Shown: positions 35,699-39,385 of the stretch, one piece after another
Layout of the letters: every line of letters starts with the position of its first letter
Numbering within the stretch: position 1 is the stretch's first letter
NCBI GenBank assembly: GCA_902761645.1
Contig: CACWLF010000010.1
Span: 1-39,385 of the forward strand
Length of the DNA stretch: 39,385 bases
Direction: 5' to 3'
Source: an uncultured Aeromonadales bacterium
Lineage (GTDB): Bacteria; Pseudomonadota; Gammaproteobacteria; Enterobacterales; Succinivibrionaceae
The notes under the pieces: generated by a model
The model's database searches: none
What the model saw: only the letters and a program-made list of their open reading frames with translations
Told to the model about the DNA's origin: nothing
Made by a program: the position numbers and the translations under genes

Positions 35699-36841
35699 TT
35701 ATTTCAGATTATCACTGAAGAATTTATCTATTTTATCAAAAGGTATTTTATCCATCTGATCATAAAGATCAGCGTGTGTAGCCCCTTTGACTACAACCAG
35801 TTCTTTCGGCTCCGAGGCTTCATTGTAAACATTGTCGGAAAAATACTTCGAATGCGCATTATCTCCCGTAATAAGCAGAAGAGGGCGCGGTGAAAGTTCC
35901 TTTATGTTATCCATCAGCTTGAAATTAAAGAATCCGTACGCTGTGGTTGCATCCCATGCCGAGGTGTTTGAGTTCATTGCTCTTGGATGGTAGGCCCTTC
36001 CCACATAATAGCCGTAAAAATCCTTGATTACCGGATCGGCATCTGCCGGCAGTGTATCAGGGAACATGGTTGAAAATGTTTGAATTTTATTGCTGGAATC
36101 GACACCAAGTTCATGAGCTCCGCGGATAAGCTTACCGCTCTTTGCTTCTTTGTCACGCATTTCCGCAAGATGCTTCTTTACGATATTGCGCTGCTCATCC
36201 GTGTAATAAGCACCCTTGTAGTGATCACTGATACTTTCGGACATATCATACATTGCAGAAGTAACCACAGCCTTGATGCGGACATCATTTGACGCTGCCG
36301 TGATGGCCATTCCCGACAAACCGCAAATGCCCACGGCTCCGATTTCTTCAGGATTGACAAATTTGAGGTTGCTGATGAAATCTACAGCCGCACTGTAATC
36401 CTCAGTAAAAATTTCCGGAGACCCCATATCTCTGCGGGTTCCGCCTGATTCGCCGGTCATGGACGGATCAAATGCCAGTGCAACATACCCCCTTCTTGCA
36501 AGTTCCTGCGCATAGAGTCCTGATGCCTGTTCCTTTACAGCTCCGAACGGACCGGAAATCACCAAAGCCTTGTATTTACGGTTACTGCTGAAATTTGCCG
36601 GCAAGTAGAGATGTCCGGCAACTTCAAAACCATAACGGTTGGTGAACATTACCTTAAAGGTCTGAATATCCTTGTTGATTTTGAATACCCGTGTGTCATC
36701 TCTGATTTCTTCCACTGATGACATCTTCATCTGTGATGCTCCGGAGATGACTGATACCGGTACATTATCTGCCATAACGTCAGCGCTTCCCATAAGTATT
36801 GCTCCTGTAATAATTGCTGCCACAAGTCTGTTGAGTCTCAT
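35699..36841 (-). CDS. Exported alpha/beta hydrolase (dienelactone-hydrolase/YcjY-like)
   Basis: A signal peptide (about 1-24, ending DVMA) precedes a 356-residue alpha/beta hydrolase: VAGHLYLPANF, YKALVISGPFGAVKEQASGLYAQELARRGY, FDPSMTGESGG, the nucleophile elbow G-I-C173-G-L-S-G, and a C-terminal HADLYD with the probable catalytic His. The residue in the usual Ser position of the elbow appears to be Cys, as in dienelactone hydrolases. The substrate is unknown. The divergent LysR gene lies upstream, with a small frameshifted gene between, a usual arrangement for a regulated enzyme. Its terminator lies 28 bases after the stop. Confidence 0.85.
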   Translation of the reverse strand: MRLNRLVAAIITGAILMGSADVMADNVPVSVISGASQMKMSSVEEIRDDTRVFKINKDIQTFKVMFTNRYGFEVAGHLYLPANFSSNRKYKALVISGPFGAVKEQASGLYAQELARRGYVALAFDPSMTGESGGTRRDMGSPEIFTEDYSAAVDFISNLKFVNPEEIGAVGICGLSGMAITAASNDVRIKAVVTSAMYDMSESISDHYKGAYYTDEQRNIVKKHLAEMRDKEAKSGKLIRGAHELGVDSSNKIQTFSTMFPDTLPADADPVIKDFYGYYVGRAYHPRAMNSNTSAWDATTAYGFFNFKLMDNIKELSPRPLLLITGDNAHSKYFSDNVYNEASEPKELVVVKGATHADLYDQMDKIPFDKIDKFFSDNLK

Positions 36842-36877
36842 AAGCTGTCTCCACCTGATAATTACTGATTAACTGCA

Positions 36878-37110
36878 TTATCTTAAATATTTTTTTATTT
36901 CAACGATGAGATAATCCAGAGCGTCTGTCTCAAACTGAGTCTGTTGAAGCTGTTCTCCAGGTTCCCTCCTTTTTTCCTGATTTCAGAAATAATTTTACGG
37001 TACTGATGGTTATCACGATATTCGACGCGGCTTTGACAAAATGCGTCTGAACATCCCGCATCACGGATACAGTTTCTGATATTCTGCGGATTTGTAAATT
37101 TTATTTTCAT
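36878..37110 (-). pseudogene. Small CIRDAGC-type protein gene with a frameshift
   Basis: From ATG 37110 (further in-frame ATGs at 37116 and 37122) the frame reads MKIKFTNPQNIRNCIRDAGC and continues to about residue 40, then runs into unrelated sequence and a stop at 36895. After the run of six A (minus strand; 36970-36975) the -1 frame instead gives RREPGEQLQQ, then TDALDYLIVEIKKYLR and a stop at 36878. An ending like xDxLDYLIxxIKK is what I recall for small proteins that begin NIRxCIRDAGC in gut bacteria. So the intact gene would be about 77 residues, broken (or read through) at the A-run. Function unknown. Confidence 0.6.
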
Positions 37111-37181
37111 GATCATTTCCATCTGTTTTAAATATACATCACCACTGTTATAATTACTAATGGTAAAATTTCATAATATAT

Positions 37182-37198
37182 TATTCCAATCAGGAATA
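37182..37198. promoter_or_regulatory. Candidate LysR operator
   Basis: TATTCC (37182-37187) and GGAATA (37193-37198) form a perfect inverted repeat with a five-base spacer, between the LysR gene and the divergent small gene and hydrolase. Its size and position suit a LysR-type binding site. A TATAAT at 37149-37154 may be a -10 element nearby. Confidence 0.45.
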
Positions 37199-37245
37199 TT
37201 TAAAGGGACGCTGCGCCTGTATACTCTCCAGCAGGGAATGATGCC

Positions 37246-38136
37246 ATGGATATAAAACTGTTAAAGAATTTTCTTCAGATAGCAAGATTGGGAAACATGA
37301 CAAAAGCTTCACAGTCGCTTTACATAACACAGTCAGCTTTGTCCAAACAGATGAAAGAGCTTGAAGATGAATTTGGTCGTCCGTTGTTTTTTCGCAGCAG
37401 CGGAGGCATGAACCTCACCGAAGAAGGAATGCTGCTGCGCAAGCGCGCCGAAGACATAGTTTCTTTGTTTGAAAAAACAAAGCAGGAGTTCGAGGATCTG
37501 GATGAAATAACCGGTGGAGACGTTCATGTCGGTGCTCCTGAATCCTGTCATATGGATATATTTGCAAGAGAGCTTCTGGCTTTCCGCAGAAATTACCCGG
37601 GTCTTAGATGCCACATCATAAGCGGTATGACAGTTCAGGTTGAAGAGATGCTGGACAGAGGCCTTCTGGATTTTATTATAATTTCAGGTATTCCAAATCT
37701 GAACAAGTATAATCACGTCAGATATCCGACAGATGATGAATGGGGCGTAATCGTCAGAAAGGATCATCATCTGGCCAAAATGGAAAAAATTACTTTTGAG
37801 AATCTTCTGGACCAGAATCTGATTATTTCAACTCAGGGATTATCTGAAGAAATGACCAGATGGTGCGGCGAGAACGTTGATAAACTGAAAATAACAGACA
37901 CGGTTAATCTTGCCTATAACGGCAGTGTCATGGTAAAAGAAAAAGTTTGTATCATGCTTTCATATAAGGGACTTGTTAATGACAGTGAGCTTGTATGGAT
38001 CCCTCTTTATCCGAAATTATCCACACCGACCTATCTTCTATGGAGAAAATACCAGGTGTTTACGCCGGTGGTGGAATTATTTCTAAAGCAACTGGTAAGT
38101 TCCTTTGAAATGGTAAAATTCAGTTCGGAAAGATAG
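37246..38136 (+). CDS. LysR-family transcriptional regulator
   Basis: This 296-residue protein has the LysR N-terminal winged helix-turn-helix (LKNFLQIARLGNMTKASQSLYITQSALSKQMKELEDEFGRPLFFR, given here in outline: the helix-turn-helix is about residues 18-40), then a linker helix and a periplasmic-binding-like effector domain (from DVHVGAPES to about 290). It should activate or repress a gene in response to a small molecule. The divergent hydrolase gene is the likely target; a short inverted repeat lies between them. AGGGA upstream supports ATG 37246. Confidence 0.93.
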   Translation: MDIKLLKNFLQIARLGNMTKASQSLYITQSALSKQMKELEDEFGRPLFFRSSGGMNLTEEGMLLRKRAEDIVSLFEKTKQEFEDLDEITGGDVHVGAPESCHMDIFARELLAFRRNYPGLRCHIISGMTVQVEEMLDRGLLDFIIISGIPNLNKYNHVRYPTDDEWGVIVRKDHHLAKMEKITFENLLDQNLIISTQGLSEEMTRWCGENVDKLKITDTVNLAYNGSVMVKEKVCIMLSYKGLVNDSELVWIPLYPKLSTPTYLLWRKYQVFTPVVELFLKQLVSSFEMVKFSSER

Positions 38137-38198
38137 TTTTTTTTTGCCCAAAAGAATCGAGGAACTTACACATCGCATAATGTTTTACTTTAGCTTTT

Positions 38199-38251
38199 GT
38201 CAGCACTTCTGACATCCCGATTGATGGTGTGATGATTGAGGAAGTGCTGAC
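38199..38251. repeat. Perfect 11-base-pair inverted repeat
   Basis: GTCAGCACTTC (38199-38209) and GAAGTGCTGAC (38241-38251) are perfect inverted copies 31 bases apart, extendable by one G-U pair. No T-run follows on either strand. It lies in the 284-base gap between the LysR gene and the unknown 151-residue gene, where I see no gene. It could mark an edge of a mobile element or be a structured RNA or regulator site. Confidence 0.45.
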
Positions 38252-38420
38252 GGTCAGCCCTGGATTTTCATGGTTAATCCACTTTATCAGTCACATAAAT
38301 TTCATCTTCATCAGTTCATCACCATGTTTAAATTTTGTTTTAAGTCCCGCGCGCAAGAAAGCTGATTCAAACGTGGTATAATGCAATGAACAGGCAACTA
38401 AAAAGTACACGAGTAAAAAT

Positions 38421-38876
38421 ATGAACAAAATAAGTTTCAAAGGAAGCATTGTAATCGTAGATCCATGCTACTTCATAAAGTCTGAAGAAGATTTTGAACT
38501 TTGCAGCAACAATGGAGAAAATGTCTCGGATCCCGATCTCTCTAAACTTGGTTTTACAGACTATCTCTGCTTTGAATTTCCGGACGATCCGCAGATTGTC
38601 GTAGATCAGAGTTCAAAAAAAATTATCGGAGGAATCTGTCAGGATTCGTGCCTGATGGCTGTTGTTTACAAAAGTGAACTGCAGAAATATAACCCTGACT
38701 ATGATGAAGGCTTCGATTTATCTGCAAATAATATAACGATTATCGAGAACTTCATTGGAGATGTTGAATATAAAACAGTTCCCGTAACAATAGATGGTTA
38801 TACAGAGCATGATACAGTAATTATCGGAACCGGAAACATTAACTTCAGATCATGCTATGAAGAGGATTTGTCCTGA
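38421..38876 (+). CDS. Hypothetical protein with GSIVIVDPCY opening
   Basis: This 151-residue acidic protein has no signal or membrane segment. It begins MNKISFKGSIVIVDPCYF; a G-x-I-x-V-x-DPCY start recurs in uncharacterised proteins of bacteria and phages, but I cannot give a role. The middle contains GICQDSCLMAVVYKSEL, and the end is IIGTGNINFRSCYEEDLS. It lies between a long inverted repeat and a phage capsid fragment, so it may be part of a prophage remnant. The ATG lacks a strong ribosome site (AAAAGTACACGAG upstream). Confidence 0.6.
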   Translation: MNKISFKGSIVIVDPCYFIKSEEDFELCSNNGENVSDPDLSKLGFTDYLCFEFPDDPQIVVDQSSKKIIGGICQDSCLMAVVYKSELQKYNPDYDEGFDLSANNITIIENFIGDVEYKTVPVTIDGYTEHDTVIIGTGNINFRSCYEEDLS

Positions 38877-38932
38877 GGTTCCGGAATGTAAATAAATTTC
38901 ATGCATTTTAATTTTTCCCTGTATTAAGGCTT

Positions 38933-39385
38933 ATGGTTAAGCCTGCCGAATCTTTGCGGTTGATTCAAACGACATGGCATCCTTTGTATCTGAATATGCT
39001 CCAAATCCAGATTTATGACGGGAAGGACGATTTCCGAAAAATTCCGGTGGACAGTTGGAGGTTGGCGGTATTCGTTAAATTAGAGGATGATTTGGTTCAT
39101 GATTCCAACTTCAGTTTTGAGAAATACCTTTTAAAACGACTTGTCAGATGCTTTGCCAGAGCTGAAACCAATGCCTTCATTGACGGCACAGGTATTGATA
39201 TGCCAACGGGTATTCTCTGTGATGACAAAGATGCCGATGTGGCACTCACCACAGACAGTCTTACCTATGATAATCTCATAGAACTGTACTTCTCCGTTAA
39301 GCCGGAGTATCGCAGCAGAGGTGTGTGGCTCATGAATGATGAAACAGCACTAGCTCTGCGTAAACTCAAGGATGATGGAGGTAAC
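38933..39385 (+). pseudogene. HK97-type phage major capsid protein, 5'-truncated, runs off the edge
   Basis: The frame closed by a stop at 38909-38911 reopens at ATG 38933 (AGG upstream) and is still open at the window end: 151 codons. The translation has clear features of the HK97 capsid fold family: FRKIPVDSWRLAVFVKLEDD, then EKYLLKRLVRCFARAETNAF, IDGTGIDMPTGIL, LIELYFSVKPEYRSRGVWLMN and ALALRKLKDDGG. These fit family positions such as GxGxxxPTGIL and YRxxxxWLMNxxTLxxIRxLKD. In intact proteins the GxG...PTGIL element lies roughly 130 residues further from the start, so the N-terminal part is missing. I call it a remnant, though the right-hand part cannot be seen. Confidence 0.75.

Overview
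The window is chromosomal DNA from an AT-rich gammaproteobacterium. It carries two classic blocks, thrS-infC-rpmI-rplT and pheS-pheT-ihfA, whose proteins match the Escherichia coli ones closely in sequence and length. The many Sel1-repeat proteins, the CobB-type sirtuin, a RavA/ViaA-type pair and the low-GC style would suit a gut anaerobe near Aeromonadales/Succinivibrionaceae. That placement is inference, not a database result.

Layout. 1-3.7 kb: two GNAT acetyltransferases around a Sel1-repeat lipoprotein and a small exported protein, closed by a bidirectional terminator shared with a minus-strand P-loop ATPase (3.75-4.3 kb). 4.3-7.95 kb: the translation operon. The thrS leader carries a stem-loop that looks like a tRNA-Thr anticodon arm, and infC appears to start with AUC. 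8.2-11.6 kb: a three-gene unit (7TM-PAS-GGDEF-EAL sensor, a 40-residue Arg-rich microprotein, a small exported protein) sits between rplT and pheS, which are neighbours in E. coli. 11.7-15.5 kb: a pheS leader terminator, then pheS, pheT and ihfA. 15.6-17.5 kb: a small zinc-ribbon protein, a doubtful membrane ORF, and cobB.

17.5-33.8 kb is accessory. A minus-strand pair encodes a Sel1 lipoprotein and a membrane protein with a pilin-like external head. Divergent from it is a plus-strand operon: a RavA-like MoxR ATPase, a ViaA-like VWA protein enlarged by about 450 residues of low-complexity sequence, and two unknown proteins. Convergent with that is a minus-strand group of two cytosolic Sel1 proteins, a BspA-type leucine-rich-repeat protein and two exported proteins, one with a duplicated DUF6273-like module.

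33.8-39.4 kb looks like a decaying or mobile region. It holds an orphan D12-class adenine methyltransferase, a truncated aldo/keto reductase, an exported alpha/beta hydrolase, a small frameshifted gene, a divergent LysR regulator, an unknown 151-residue protein, and a 5'-truncated HK97-type phage major capsid gene that runs off the right edge. I found no rRNA, tRNA, CRISPR array or intact insertion sequence.
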